Positions 11,783-23,858 of a stretch of 64,000 nt of DNA are shown here, one piece after another (position 1 is the stretch's first letter; each line of letters begins with the position of its first letter). The notes beneath the pieces were generated by a model. The model ran no database searches. It was given only the letters and a program-made list of their open reading frames with translations, and was not told the DNA's origin. This stretch comes from Phytophthora quininea (taxonomy: Eukaryota; Oomycota; Peronosporomycetes; Peronosporales; Peronosporaceae), in contig JAAVTG010000008.1 of the NCBI GenBank assembly GCA_011947345.1, positions 21,427-85,426 on the forward strand. Direction: 5' to 3'. The translations under genes and the position numbers were made by a program.

Positions 11783-12794
11783 CTACAAAATTTCACTGGG
11801 AGAGCTGCTGTCTTCGTTCGTGGGACTTTCGAAGGTCCATGGCGCTGGTACCGTGTCCCCGACCAGATTCTTTGTCCTGTTATTAGCTCCAGTGGCCCCT
11901 GGCGTCCACCTCGTCGGCACGATGGTGGCCTCGAGCTTCTTGAAGACGAGAGCTACGTCGACGTCCGGTAGTAGGGCCGTGGCACTGCGCAAAAGTGCCG
12001 TTTGGCCATAGGAAAACACCGTTTCATGTCACTCTCCCCACTGGCGGTCCGGCAGCCTCGGCGGACCTCGCTGGTGGCAGCAGCAAAGTGTCGGGCAGCG
12101 TCTCCAGCTCGAGTCTCGCGGTACTTCGTCAGCGTTGCCGCTACCGTCCTCCATGCGCACAGGATTGGTCCGAGTAAACTCGATACCCGCTGGGGGACGG
12201 CAGGCAACCGTTCCTGCCTGGTCCGTGTTGACAACACTAGGCGGCGAGGTCCCGGCTCGCGGCCGAGCCAAGGCCGCTCGCTCTTCGCTCAGTTGTCGGA
12301 GAATATTTTCCTTGACGTCCTGCCAGCCCGACTTCGTCACCTTGATCGGCGACGCTGCCGCAACGGCCGCCTGCCGCTTGGATTCCATCAGCGGCATCTC
12401 AATAGTGGCGATTAGCAGGCCACCGTAGGTGACATACAACACCACGGGGCTTTGGAATGTATAGCAGTTCAGGACATTAACGAGGACTACGGCCATCGCC
12501 ACGCCGACCAAACCATTCGCAGCGGCCAGGATGGTAGAGATGGACCACTTGGGGCACGTAGTACAGCGCCGCACCGATGAGCAGTATTAACCACATCATC
12601 CCGCGCACCACTTCCTGGACGCGCCGACACGAACTCATAACGCCCTCTAAGATAGCGTGCCAGTAGCATAGTGTCGAGCTCCAGGTCAGCTGGACTGTGT
12701 CTGGGAGGTACTCGCACCAGAAAGTGCGCCAAAATCGCCAACGGGGAATCTGCTGCCCAGGTTTTTCCGCCCAGGTATTCGACCAGGTTTTCAT
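11783..12794 (-). pseudogene. membrane protein remnant, unknown family
   Basis: Minus-strand coding-like blocks spread over three frames. An N-terminal piece (12794 to about 12540) includes a hydrophobic helix (MMWLILLIGAALYYVP). It continues in another frame with two further hydrophobic helices (about 12545-12390: ILAAANGLVGVAMAVVLVNV and VVLYVTYGGLLIATIEM), followed by a soluble tail to 11783 that changes frame again near 12090. Joining the helices across the frame changes gives a plausible three-helix membrane protein, so this is a decayed gene or one with indel errors. I do not recognise the family. Confidence 0.4.
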
Positions 12795-13411
12795 CGTGTA
12801 ATGGCCTTGGTGTATCGTTTGCTTAGTTTACGGTAAATATTTTTGCGTTTTTTTCTTTACGTATTATTCTCGATTTGACCGTGTAGCGCACACAAGCCAC
12901 AAATCACTCACTTGGAGCTGTCTGCATCGCTGAGAGCTGTCTGCGTCGCTCATCTATCTCTTTCGATGTCTTTCTCGTCGTCTGCACAAACAACAAGCGT
13001 CGTCCGGAGGTATGGTCCTTCTTGTACTCTCTTCAGAAGCTGTTACATGTACATCACATTCCCGTTGTCTGCAGTTGTCTCCCCCACCACCAGTGTCGAC
13101 GGCTTAGCCTCTGGCGGTTGTCACCTTCCGTAGCATCCTTCCAGCATCATTTGGATCCTCAGTACCCCGACAAAGATAGTGAATAGGTATGCTTTGTTGA
13201 GCGTCTGTGGTCAGACTCACTACTAACTTCCCAGCCTCTCATTAGCTACTGTGTCTTCTATTGCGCACTGCACCGTGCCCGCAAAGCAATTGCCAGTCCA
13301 ACTACTCTCTTCAGGTACATACACGGCGCTTTTGAATGCATCAAAAACATAAAGTAATCATGTTTCGTTACGTGTTGATCAAGTTTTTAAGAAGGGATAT
13401 TTCAACTGAGG

Positions 13412-13856
13412 ATGGGTCGGACGAAGAATACGGCAAGCATTCAGCGGAAGTTAATTGAGCAGCATGAGCTCAAGGACGCACCGAAAAACGATACAAAAAT
13501 GGAGAATGCCGACGCTAGACACGGCGAAGCTGCAGGCAAAATAGGAAGCATGTATGGAGCACGAGCCAGACCGAGGGGAACGCATAGAAGATGAGTTTTC
13601 TGGCAGCACAAGTTTATCTCAAAACGACTCGGAAGATGGAAGTGAGTGGAATCTAGGAAGTTCAAGAAAACGACCATTCTCTGCTTGTGAGGACAAGCCA
13701 CGTTTTGCCCCTGAGAGCAAAAAGCATCACGAGTCTTGGCAGGTGTTGGAGACATACTTAGAAAAGTATCAAAACAAGATATACAGTGTTGGTGATCAAA
13801 GAGACATTGAATTGCGCCCTCAGCAATGGGCGTTTAAAGGAGTTGAAAAGGTTTAA
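13412..13856 (+). pseudogene. two overlapping frames resembling the N-terminus of a MULE/FAR1-type protein
   Basis: A first frame (13412-13594) and a second (13554-13856) overlap in different registers. The second has an acidic, Ser-rich stretch followed by ESWQVLETYLEKYQNKIYSV, which resembles the SW-x-x-F-x-x-Y-L-x-x-Y segment preceding FLYWCH/FAR1-like domains of oomycete Mutator-related proteins. No transposase catalytic region follows. Likely a transposon scrap; the assignment is weak. Confidence 0.25.
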
Positions 13857-14068
13857 TTTTCTGCTGCGTTCAGTTTGTTAACAGGTTTTAACAATGAAAA
13901 AAATGGCCATATCATAACGAAAATATTTCTACTCTCAATGAAAATAAACGCTTAAGTATGACATATGAAGTGTTATGCACTACCTCATACTCTGTACATT
14001 AAGATAGGGAAATATATTTATACCTCGTTTTCCTAACGATGTTGGAAACCTGGTCAATACACGGACAG

Positions 14069-14425
14069 TCACTGCACAATACATGATATTGTAGGCCTAC
14101 CCCTTATAAAAACCTGGGTAGCAGCAACCGCCAATCGCCAATACTGCAGGACGAACGGCCCGTACTCCACCGTGCCGGCTGCTTCAAGCACCGCAATCGG
14201 GACGGAGAAGAATCCATCGAACATCATCCAGAGGTAATCGGCGGCCACGCCTATTTGCAGCTCGTCGCTCTGGGTCACCAACAGTATCCTTCCGCCACAC
14301 GAGTCCACAAGCGTGCGTGCAGGCCGGCCCAGCGGGCCGAATTCAGCAGGAGATCGCCAAACACGTTTCAGACAGCGGCCAGTATGACCCACACACACCG
14401 TGCGAGTCACCAAGACGAGGTACAC
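14069..14425 (-). pseudogene. fragment of an unknown coding sequence
   Basis: A 118-codon minus-strand frame with a protein-like composition (DYLWMMFDGFFSVPIAVLEA) whose upstream continuation (14430-14690) is frame-broken. It has no start context or recognisable domain. Probably a decayed gene piece. Confidence 0.25.
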
Positions 14426-16294
14426 GGGGTAGAGCTCAGAGCGGTTGGCTCGCTGTTATAGCTCGACCGCGTCCTCCATCTTCGGCGTCTCTCTTTCTTG
14501 TTGGCTCCACGACTGGCTTGTCGCTTCTGTTATGTCGTCAAGGTCTCTTTCCATCCATAAGGGGCGTCACCCCGGACCGTCCCTTGCGCAGGTCATTCGC
14601 CATCAGTCCTGACGTACGTGTCTATTCTCAGTTCAAACTACGCCCAGTTGCAGACAAGAGCACCGCCGTCATCATGTCTGGGGCGTTTAATTAGCTTGCC
14701 AAACATTAAGTTTTTGTTGTTGCTGTTTTGTCAAATCAGTGTTCGAATCACAAACATTTTAACCAATCAAAAATCAGAAATGCTTTAGAAATATTAGAAA
14801 TCCCGTGAGAAAGCCGGGTGCCTGTTTTATACATTCGTATGGAGGTTTAACCATATGCATTTCAATGATTTTCAACACCACATATGTATGCAGCCCCAAT
14901 ACCGATGCAAAGCACGAGTCGAAAGCCCACGTCCATAATGAACTGATAAGGTGAAATTGTATACATTATGTACGAGCTAACGAAATATATTTCCGAAGGC
15001 TGGCATGTGTTGCATTCCACGTTGTCGACACAACAAAAATTTATCAGTATCTGATCCGCGAGCGATCAGTAGTTGTGCCGTGAACATTTCGGTTACAGCA
15101 CGCGCCCCGTGCGCAACCTCGTCACGATATTGCGACGCTGACCTCGGCATCTTGGTATCAGGCACTCGAAATGGTATATGTGGGCACATGATGTTTCGTC
15201 AGTCCTTCTCGAAAAAACCCAGGTGTCGGTTTGCAGCACACAGAGCAGCTCGGCGGCGGAGGGCGGTGAACGCGGGTTCCTTCGACAAACAGACGCCATG
15301 GCTCTTCGAAAGTGACACGTTTCCTGCAATTCTGGTAGAACGTTGCAATGCAAGCTGGGTTCATCACAGGACGCTGTAGCACTTCTCCTAGGGAGATCGT
15401 CGAAACAGATGGCACATTGAAATGTCGGAATTGATTATTGCATGCATTTACCTTCCTCATCTTCAGCATCGCATACGAAGTCGAATCTAACGACCAGTTC
15501 CCGCCGGGAAATGAACTCGGATGTAGTAACATATATATATATATCGCGTTATGGCACTTGTTTATTTTGGTGATATAGAAAGAAGAAAAAACGTCATGGC
15601 CTGGCTTTATCATTTGCTGTACTAACAACAGGGTAACTGGTCCCTAACCCAATTTGATGTGGTCATTGTCAATAATATAACAGCATTAAAATGTCATATT
15701 AATTGTTTGACATATATATAAGCTTATCATGCAACTGTATTATCGCTCTGTGCTTTTAGCCCTCGCTTACTAATATTACTCGATTTCTCTCAACATCTCC
15801 TTATTACCTTCAGTGACTCCATGTTCCCATCAGTATCATTATTTAAGTTTCGCGTTCCCAGGTGCATGTGATGCTAGCTATTCCTACCTGGCGCCAAGCG
15901 CGCTCTCCTCTTACAAGTTTGTTGAGCACTTTTATAATATAAACACAATTTTCTGATCAGGGTAGGGCTACCTTGGATTGTTGCATAACCAAAGCCTCTG
16001 CGACAATCCTGATATCTCGAATGGCTGCTAGCACGAAATCATGTTACAGATGTCGAAGGGTTGCTAACCATTTCGGTAGGCATTTGTCTCTTGAATCTAC
16101 GGCGTTCGAACATCAATTTCAACGTATTTGCGTATATAGAGTAGTCCCGTGCAATCTCCAGTGCAAAGTAATATCAGATTGCCAGCTTTTCCAAGCTCGT
16201 TTTTCGTGTTTGTGGTGTTTGATAGGAAAAGCCACACCCAAACATCAAACACCTGTTAAATAGGGTGAGGCAATTCAGAAACCTAACGGTGCCT

Positions 16295-16375
16295 GAGGCT
16301 TTCCCGTCATACTGGTCCTCAAGAAGGACGGTGCAATTTGGTTCTGTATTAAACGCCGCCTCTTCTTCATGCCGA
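16295..16375 (+). mobile_element. possible Ty3/gypsy reverse-transcriptase scrap
   Basis: A short in-frame run reads LVLKKDGAIWFCIKRR, resembling the V-x-KKDGS-x-RFC-x-DYR motif at the start of gypsy-type reverse transcriptases. Flanking sequence carries stops in all frames, and no protease, integrase or LTR was recognised. It is a very old fragment, if real. Confidence 0.3.
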
Positions 16376-17719
16376 ATCCGCTGAGCTAGCGCAGTGGGTA
16401 GACTTCTTCGAAAATAGTTTGAAGTGCCCAGAATATTGTTACAGATGCTTTTTGGTACACGCTGATGGAACCAAACCCTGGTAGCGTATCTAAAAGTAAG
16501 ATATTAGAAATTTCGACTGACATTATTGTGCTTAGTCTTTTGCTGACCATAGGGAGTTGAACCAGGATCGTGTGATGAACGCGGTGACAGGTGAGGAAGG
16601 CGCCGTGATGTCGATTTTATAACTAGCAGTGTGTACCGCCACTGGGACAGAAATGCAAACTTTTTGCCTTTTTAAATGGTTTATGTTAGAAGTATATGAT
16701 GCTGTGCACTTTGTACATTGATGTAGACCAACGAGCAGGCATAATTCTGTAGGTGCTCTTTCGACGGAGTTGGTGTTTTTGCATTGAAACCAATTGGAAG
16801 CTTGAAGACCTACAAACAGATTTCATTCAAGTCACTCTTATAGTCACGTCACTGTCACTTTGGTGGCCGGCAAGGTCGTGTCGAGTGGCAGTGGCTTGTG
16901 ATCCCATGGGTTGCCATCAATCGCGGAGGTGGTGAGGACTTGTGCTACTTTTCGCCTCCCCTTGATACTCACCTGTGCCTCCAAAGCCCGACCACCACCA
17001 AGCCGCCACGCCTCATGAGCAATTCCAACAGCAAAAGCGCTCTGCTGCCAAGACCAAGCAGCCCTCCGCGAATGCTGCACTGTTACGTGACGGTTTTGAT
17101 TAATTCCATCACTGTGTTCGTCAGGGCAGGAGGGCATCGACTATAGTACTTGGTCTGCTTTGACGAGATGTCGAGGAAGCTTTGTCAGAAAGTTCCCCCC
17201 TTGCATAACCTATGAAAACCTACTCGCAACTCATTATTTGCTCCAAGGTTTAGCCATCTTTCAGACGACAACAATGTTTCGCTGGTTTTCTTTATAAACA
17301 ATTTATCATGTTGAACGATGTCCAATGCCATTGGCTTCGATGCAGGCGAAGAAGTTAGCGTTTTAGCGCAGATACTAGCGCATAGTGGGTGGTTGCAGAT
17401 TAAAATAGTGTAACTAGTTACATCAGCTGCTACTTTTGTGTCGGAGTACTTACCTAAGTCAAACTTAATTTTTAGGGTCGTCTAACTTCAAGAATATGGA
17501 GTAGCAAGCGCAGTATTTTTGTTCACACAAACATGTTCTTTGCGTTGTACCAGCATAGCGACTTCGCCATACCTGATAGCGAGAGTCAAGCGAAATATTC
17601 GCCGTAATTGTCCCCGATAAGATCAATAAAGAATTTGTTAGATCCCTTAGCTCCCTGGCCATAATCCCGCTACTCACATCAATTTATCAGTGATGGTCTC
17701 TCACATTTTTCTATAGATT

Positions 17720-17960
17720 TTAAAGTAGTATTTGGAGACTATGATTTTACCAATTAAACTATCTTGACTAATAATACCAAAAGCTGGTACATAAAAATAA
17801 TAATGCTTTAAAATATGCATGATTTGATAATCTATTCCAAATAAAATTGGTGGTGTTATAGCAATGTTCGGCTGCTTTATTTTTTTATATTTTAAATAAA
17901 TATCTAATTTATTTTATAACTTTTAAAATAAAATTTTTACTTTATTAAAATCTCGTCTGG
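17720..17960. other. AT-rich segment
   Basis: A stretch made almost only of A and T, with runs such as TTTTTTATATTTTAAATAAA, against a background near 50% GC. No gene is visible. It could be a retroelement or MITE interior, or a replication/scaffold region; nothing decides this. Confidence 0.4.
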
Positions 17961-20039
17961 TAATCCTCTACTCATCGACGTGAAATAGCTCTGAAGGCGT
18001 ATTCAGTGGCGGTTGTAGAAGAATCACCTAGTTGGCTCTTGTTGATGTTTCATTGCTGCCCGTTTTATTCGATTATTTCCGACTAGCCCCGTTTTTTAAT
18101 TCGGAGCCGTTGGCGGGCTATTTTGGACCAACCTCATCACTTTGGCCTCGCTGTCAACAGTAACTTATCAAATCGAAGCGACACGAGCGCTGTCGAGCTG
18201 ACTTGATGAACCAGCTCGACAAATGGACTACCGAGCAGCGGAGTCATGATGACGCTGGGCTCGTGGGTTTACGTGTTGCGTGTACGTTGTGATATACAGG
18301 GCGAAGACAATGCTGGTGCTGGGCTTCTACAGGTGATGATAAGTGTACCGTCCCTTAATTAAGCCAACTGCTGGAGGATGCTGTTACTCTTAGCTTACCG
18401 TGCGCGCGTCGCAAGCATAAGGAAGTGTGATATTGCGATAATGTGGCAAATGTATGGGCTTGGTGCGAACGGTAAGCATTAATCGGCAATCACTAGTCTT
18501 CAAGCGTATTTGAACATATTGAATCTTACCTGGTGCAATTTACTTGTTTTGGCCAGGTGAGAAAGTAGTCGGAAGGTGTTTGCTTTCCAGTTACTGTTCG
18601 TTTGGCGGCCAGGTTCCAAGGCATTTCGACATTCGCCTGGAATTCTTTGGCAATGAGCAGCTCAAACACAAGCCCGGATGCGAGTACTAAGCAGTTTCCC
18701 GCCGACCCTGGAACAACATCGAATACACATTGGGCAGCGAAGCTTTGCTTGTGACGGCTGATTAATCCCGGCTCCTTCCAGTGTTCGAAGCTGCTGTCCT
18801 GGTGGTTCGTGTCGGACCACCTTTCGGACATGCCGTGGTGATTGGCGCAATGATGTCCACTTCTATATTAGTGAGGGATATACAGTGTTCCGGGAAAACT
18901 GCTTGTCCAAGTTCACTCAGGTGTCAGATAGAGTTTCCAGAGATGCAGATATCTACCAAAAGAAGACCCGTAATGACTCGCAAGAAATGTTCGTTAGGCG
19001 TGTATTCTTTAGATGGCTAGTGGGGTTGAAAGGCGTCACGCCAGCCATTTTGGCCGGCGAATGTCGGCACAACAAATTAAATCGATCAAAACAGACCGTA
19101 TTTACGGTGATTTGCCTCACCCTCAATTTATTTCAGGTCAGTTGTGTCGCTGTGTCTGAGCCTGCCAGTATTTCGGGTTCTTTATTTCTCATCTCAGATT
19201 GTCCGATTTTGCCAAAACGTATGAAAGCCGCAATATTTATCTTCGTCAACTATCTCCCACACCGATCGATTTTAATTGACTCGAACAAGGGATGACACTA
19301 GATGGGGTGTCGTACGCTGCTGGGTATACGGGCTATGGTACCGTAGGGGCCGGTTCCCACTGGCGCCTCCGTCACACCGTACGGGCGCAGGCTACTTTAC
19401 CACTCACCCCTTTCTGGTGCTGTATCTGATACCGCCGGTTTGGAGATTGCCGCTACCTGTGTCTATAGTCGTCTGCAACGTAAGAACTCAATATACTCCT
19501 TGGGCTTGCTCAATTTGGTCGTTGCACGTGAAGGCTGTAGGAAAGCAATCGATAGCGTCGCCCGAACTTAGGTTTTGGAGTGAAAGCTAGGTCTGCTAAG
19601 AGTAACCCATATCATATCCTTCTGATTCGCGAGATTGCAGAAAGCAGTTATTTACGTCAGAATCGTACGGCTATTTGTTCAACTGAGGTCCAGTTCCGTT
19701 TGATATCCCCCAACCTCTACACAACAGTGTCCTGTCACCCTTCAACACTGACTTAGATCCTTGTCACTGCTATCTCTCCATCGGTCATATTCGCTGATAT
19801 CGTTCTGACGAGAAGTGACGCAATACATAGTTCGCCTCCCACGAAGCCGCTGCTTCATAAATATAGGGAAGAAATGTTTCCGTTCTTGTCCTTAGAGGGA
19901 AAAAAGCGAAAAATAAGATGCGGTGTTTTTTGGTTCATAAACAATACTGCTAAACCAGTATGGCAGCATCCCGTGGCGGGTTGCACGGCTTGTGGTTATT
20001 CGCATTCAGCTCCATGAGGTCTTCGCGGATCCTAACGAA

Positions 20040-20440
20040 CACTGTGGGCAGTGGAGCTCACGAGCGTGACACGGCTACCGTTATCGGTGCTCAACCACTC
20101 AGCGACAAAGCAGCACATCTTCACGGTGATGTTGACGCCGGCGGGTGGCTCGCTAGCAAAGACGAAGTCTCGCAGATCCTCCACGCGGGTGAAGAAAATG
20201 GTCACTTCCTCCTCGCGCTACTGCAGAATGACGCTGCGTAGGCTGTCGATGATGTCCATGATGGAGGCAGTAGTAGGACAGGTGGAGAGCGCACGATCAT
20301 TTTGCGCGTAGAGCTGGGGTGACATGAGCTGCTTGGGCTGGCTTGTGCTCGACGCTGCAAAAGCGATAATGAGAGCTCGGGCCAAGTGAGCCCTCAGGTC
20401 AATGGCACTCGAGCGCCGGCTGCCTAGCACTTCCACTTGA
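20040..20440 (-). pseudogene. decayed coding fragment, unknown
   Basis: The minus strand reads as a protein-like run across one frame break near 20222. The first part is 20436-20218 (ending MDIIDSLRSVILQ). It continues upstream of the stop in the same direction as FFTRVEDLRDFVFASEPPAG and related sequence (about 20215-20040). No family recognised. Confidence 0.25.
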
Positions 20441-20944
20441 CAGGAAATCTTGTGTCAGTACATGACCCAGTACTTTTGCCAGACTTTTTACGGCTGGCGT
20501 CTTACCCGATGTATTTTTACGGAATAGAATCTGGCAGGGAAAGTGCTTGTTAAACAGGGAGAGGCGAGTTGACTATTCAGAGTGGACATCCCGCCATATA
20601 TGGCTCCCCTCCGGTTGTGCTAAAACAGATCCTCCCTTTTATGGCTGTTAACGCTTTCGGGCCAAGAGATCCACCTGACCATTCACATATATTCCTTCTT
20701 CTATTCTGACTGTCTCTGGCGGGGGTCATTCAACAGAGGTAAAAGTCGCAATTTTGTTTCCCCAGGAAGGGATACTATAAATTGTACCGGTTCGCAAAAC
20801 ACATATTGTAAAAAGGATCACGCAAGTGGTAAAAATGGTTACATCATATGTAACCATTTTTGTATCATTATATTAGAGTCAAATTGAAGCGCATCACGCG
20901 CGTCAATTGCGCATCATAATCTCGCAGCAGTTCTTCCGAGCTTC

Positions 20945-23733
20945 ATGTGGCGTCGCAGCGGCACAGCGTTGAGCCAGCGCTTGGCACTGAGTGAGGAGGT
21001 GGCCGAGGCGCTGTACGGCCGCGTGAAGCGGCCTATCGTGGCACTCGAGTCCACCATCATCTCGCACGGCATGCCGTTTCCGCAGAACTTAGAGATGGCC
21101 AAGCATGTGGAGCAAATTGTGCGCTCCCAGGGAGCATGTCCGGCCACTGTGTGTATCGCCGACGGGTCTCTTAAGGTCGGACTATCGGAGCAGGATCTGA
21201 CGCAGCTGGCGGAGCTTGGATCGGTCGCCAAGAAGTGCTCGACCAGAGACATCGCGGCGGCGGTGACGGATAAGCGCGTGGTGGGGGCCACTACCGTATC
21301 CAGCACCATGTGAGTGGGGGTGTTGGAAGGGGGTTAAATCGGTGGTAACTAATAAGATTTGGTGCAGGAGGATCGCCCATGCTGCAGGCATCAAGGTGTT
21401 TGTGACGGGAGGTATCGGCGGAGTGCATCGCTTCTGCGAGGAGACGATGGGTGGGGGATTATGGAGCAGTATTTTGGAGTAAAGTGGAGGTTGTTGATGG
21501 TGTTTTGTGGTGGGCAGATATATCGGCGGACTTGATGGAGCTGTCACGCACGCCAGTGGCGGTGGTTTGTGCTGGTATCAAGTCGATTCTCGACATCCCG
21601 CGGACACTGGAGTTCCTGGAAACTCATGTACGCTATTATGCGTATGCTGCGGACTACGTAGGAACTAACGTATGATTGCTGTAGAGTGTCCCGGTGATCG
21701 GGTATCAAACCGACCAATTCCCGGCTTTCTTCACGCAGGACAGCGGGGAGAAAGCCCACCTTCGCCGCGATACTCCACAGGACATTGCACGGCTAATCCA
21801 CGAGAGTAGTGAGCTTGAGCTCCCCAACGGTCATATCATTGCCGTTCCCAACCCGAAGCCAGTGCCAACGGAGATCATCAATGAGGCCATCGAGGTATAT
21901 GCGTTGTATTTTTCTTGTAGATTTTACAGAACCACTTACTGTGCAATTTTAATCCCGCAGTTGGGACTCCAGGAAGTCGTCGAGAAGAATATCAATGGAC
22001 AGGCCGTCACCCCTTATCTACTGAAGCGAGTGAACGAAATCACACAGGGTGTGTCGCTCGAGTCCAACATTGACCTGGTTAATAACAACGCTACCGTCGG
22101 TAGTCAGGTGAGTGCGGCAGTCTACAGACGCGTGAGATCGTCTTCAAGCTCACTTGCTTATTTTCTGTCTGTTTTCCAGATTGCATGCGCGCTCTTTGAC
22201 CTGGAGAATGGCAATGTTGTGGACTCGAACACGAAATCGACGTCTGGCGTTGTGTACTCTGTTCCGGAAGAGAAGGTCGTACCGTTGCGTATTCATCTAG
22301 AGAAACCCTGCTGACATCTTATATTCTTCAAAGGCACCACACTCGAGGTCCAACTTTGACAAGCGCGTTCTTGTCGTCGGTGGCATCGTGCTAGACATCA
22401 TTAGCATATCGACTGCGCCGCTTATTCGTGCCACCTCCAATATCGGTTCAGTAAAGCAATCTAGCGGCGGTACGGAACTGATTTATTACGCTTTCACTAT
22501 CTCTCTTTGGGCTGACCCAACTTCGTGACTTCGCCAGGTGTCGGGAGAAACATCGCAGAGTGCCTCCACCGCCTCAAAATGGACCCCTTGCTTGTGTCGT
22601 CTGTCGGCAACGACTCCCGGGATCTATTCTGCTGCAAAATCTAAAGCAGCTTGGGATGGATACTAGTGGTGTCAACGTTTCCGATGAGCTTACAACAGCG
22701 GTATACTCAGCAATTCTGAACTCCACTGGGGACTTGGACTCATCTGTTGCAGACATGAGAGCCTTCGAGTCGATTGTACGTATATCCACTCTATTCGATG
22801 TTGTATACTGCTTTTCTAACGACGATTATCATGTGCATTAGGAAAGTAAAAACATTTCTGACGCCGCTATCCGCACCGCCAAGCTCGTGATTGCCGATGG
22901 AAATTTGACCGCAAAGACCATCGGAGAACTGTTCAAGCGAAGCGCAAGTCTTGGTGTGGACGTTTGGTTTGAGCCTACTTCAGTGCAGAAAGCGCTTCGT
23001 GTTGTAGAAGGCGACGGATTGCCTGCCGTGACCTACATGTCCCCGAATGCCGATGAGCTGCACGCGATAAGCCAAGCTCTTTTGAAGAAAATGGAGGATG
23101 CCGGTGTGAGCCCAGCGCATACTGGAGCTCAAGAGCGTTTCCCATTGACACAGGAGTCGAATATCATTCCGCAAGAAGAAATGACTCGCCTAAAGAACGA
23201 CCTCATCACAGGTATGCTTCATTTTTTTATAATACAAAAATCACTGACTTTGTGTGTGGTGGCCAGTATTGATGGCCATGGCCGACGGCGAGACGAAGAA
23301 ACCCAAACACGTCGCCGTCACGCTAGGCAAGCACGGCGTGTTGGTCGGTTCTATCAACGTGTCTATCCCCGAGTTACGTGAGGTTGTGGAAGACTGCGAT
23401 TTCCCTGCTGAGATTTGGGGCATGCACCATATTCACGGCGGACACGCGGTTACGATGGTGCATGTTCCTGGCGTGGAAATGCCGGTCAAAAACTCTAATG
23501 GCGCTGGTAAGTGCAATGTTTGATGTTGTGTTGAATACGAGAAACTAATGTTGATTGTGAATAACAACAAAAAAGGTGACAGCATGGTTGGCGGCACCGT
23601 GTTTGGTTTGCTCGAAGGTCGTGACATTTTCCAGAGCTGCCACCTCGGCATGGTCGCTGCCCGAAAGAGCCTTACATCTGAGACAGCGATCTGCCCGGAC
23701 TTGACTCCGCAGGCTTTGTTCTCGGAGCACTAA
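20945..23733 (+). CDS. bifunctional pseudouridine-5'-phosphate glycosidase / PfkB carbohydrate kinase fusion
   Basis: The N-terminal half (20945 to about 22220) is a pseudouridine-5'-phosphate glycosidase, which splits pseudouridine 5'-phosphate to uracil and ribose 5-phosphate. It shows [47 protein letters not shown] (with the Lys proposed for catalysis) and [11 protein letters not shown]. The C-terminal half (about 22334-23733) is a PfkB/ribokinase-fold kinase, the probable pseudouridine kinase, starting at [11 protein letters not shown] with [20 protein letters not shown] and a final GDSMVGG block (the usual place of the GAGD anion hole). Several 50-70 nt introns are visible. The frame changes without an intron at about 22610-22625, by 1 nt, at a CCCGGG stretch. 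The same fusion is known in fungi. The pathway salvages pseudouridine from RNA turnover. Confidence 0.85.
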
Positions 23734-23858
23734 CCTGTATGTCCAAGTCAAGTGGTAGGGCGACAGTGACGCGTGCTTTTATTTCGTGCAGAGCGTTGTG
23801 CAGTGCAGTCATTTGAGGTATCGATATGTTCAACGAGTCCCCTTTCCTCGCCTCGCTT

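Larger units (their letters stand above)
14700..20040. other. gene-poor, repeat-like stretch
   Basis: No frame here looks like a real gene. Contents noted: a short (AT)7 run at 15531-15544; a possible gypsy reverse-transcriptase scrap (16295-16375); an AT-rich segment (about 17720-17960); and GC-richer sequence around 19276-19590. No direct or inverted terminal repeats could be confirmed by eye. Confidence 0.45.

Noticed and set aside
15158..15628. 156-codon minus-strand frame
   Set aside because: No start context, no domain, flanked by repeat-like sequence; not supported as a gene.
19276..19590. possible solo LTR
   Set aside because: GC-rich and distinct from its surroundings, but I found no matching TG...CA boundary pair or duplication.
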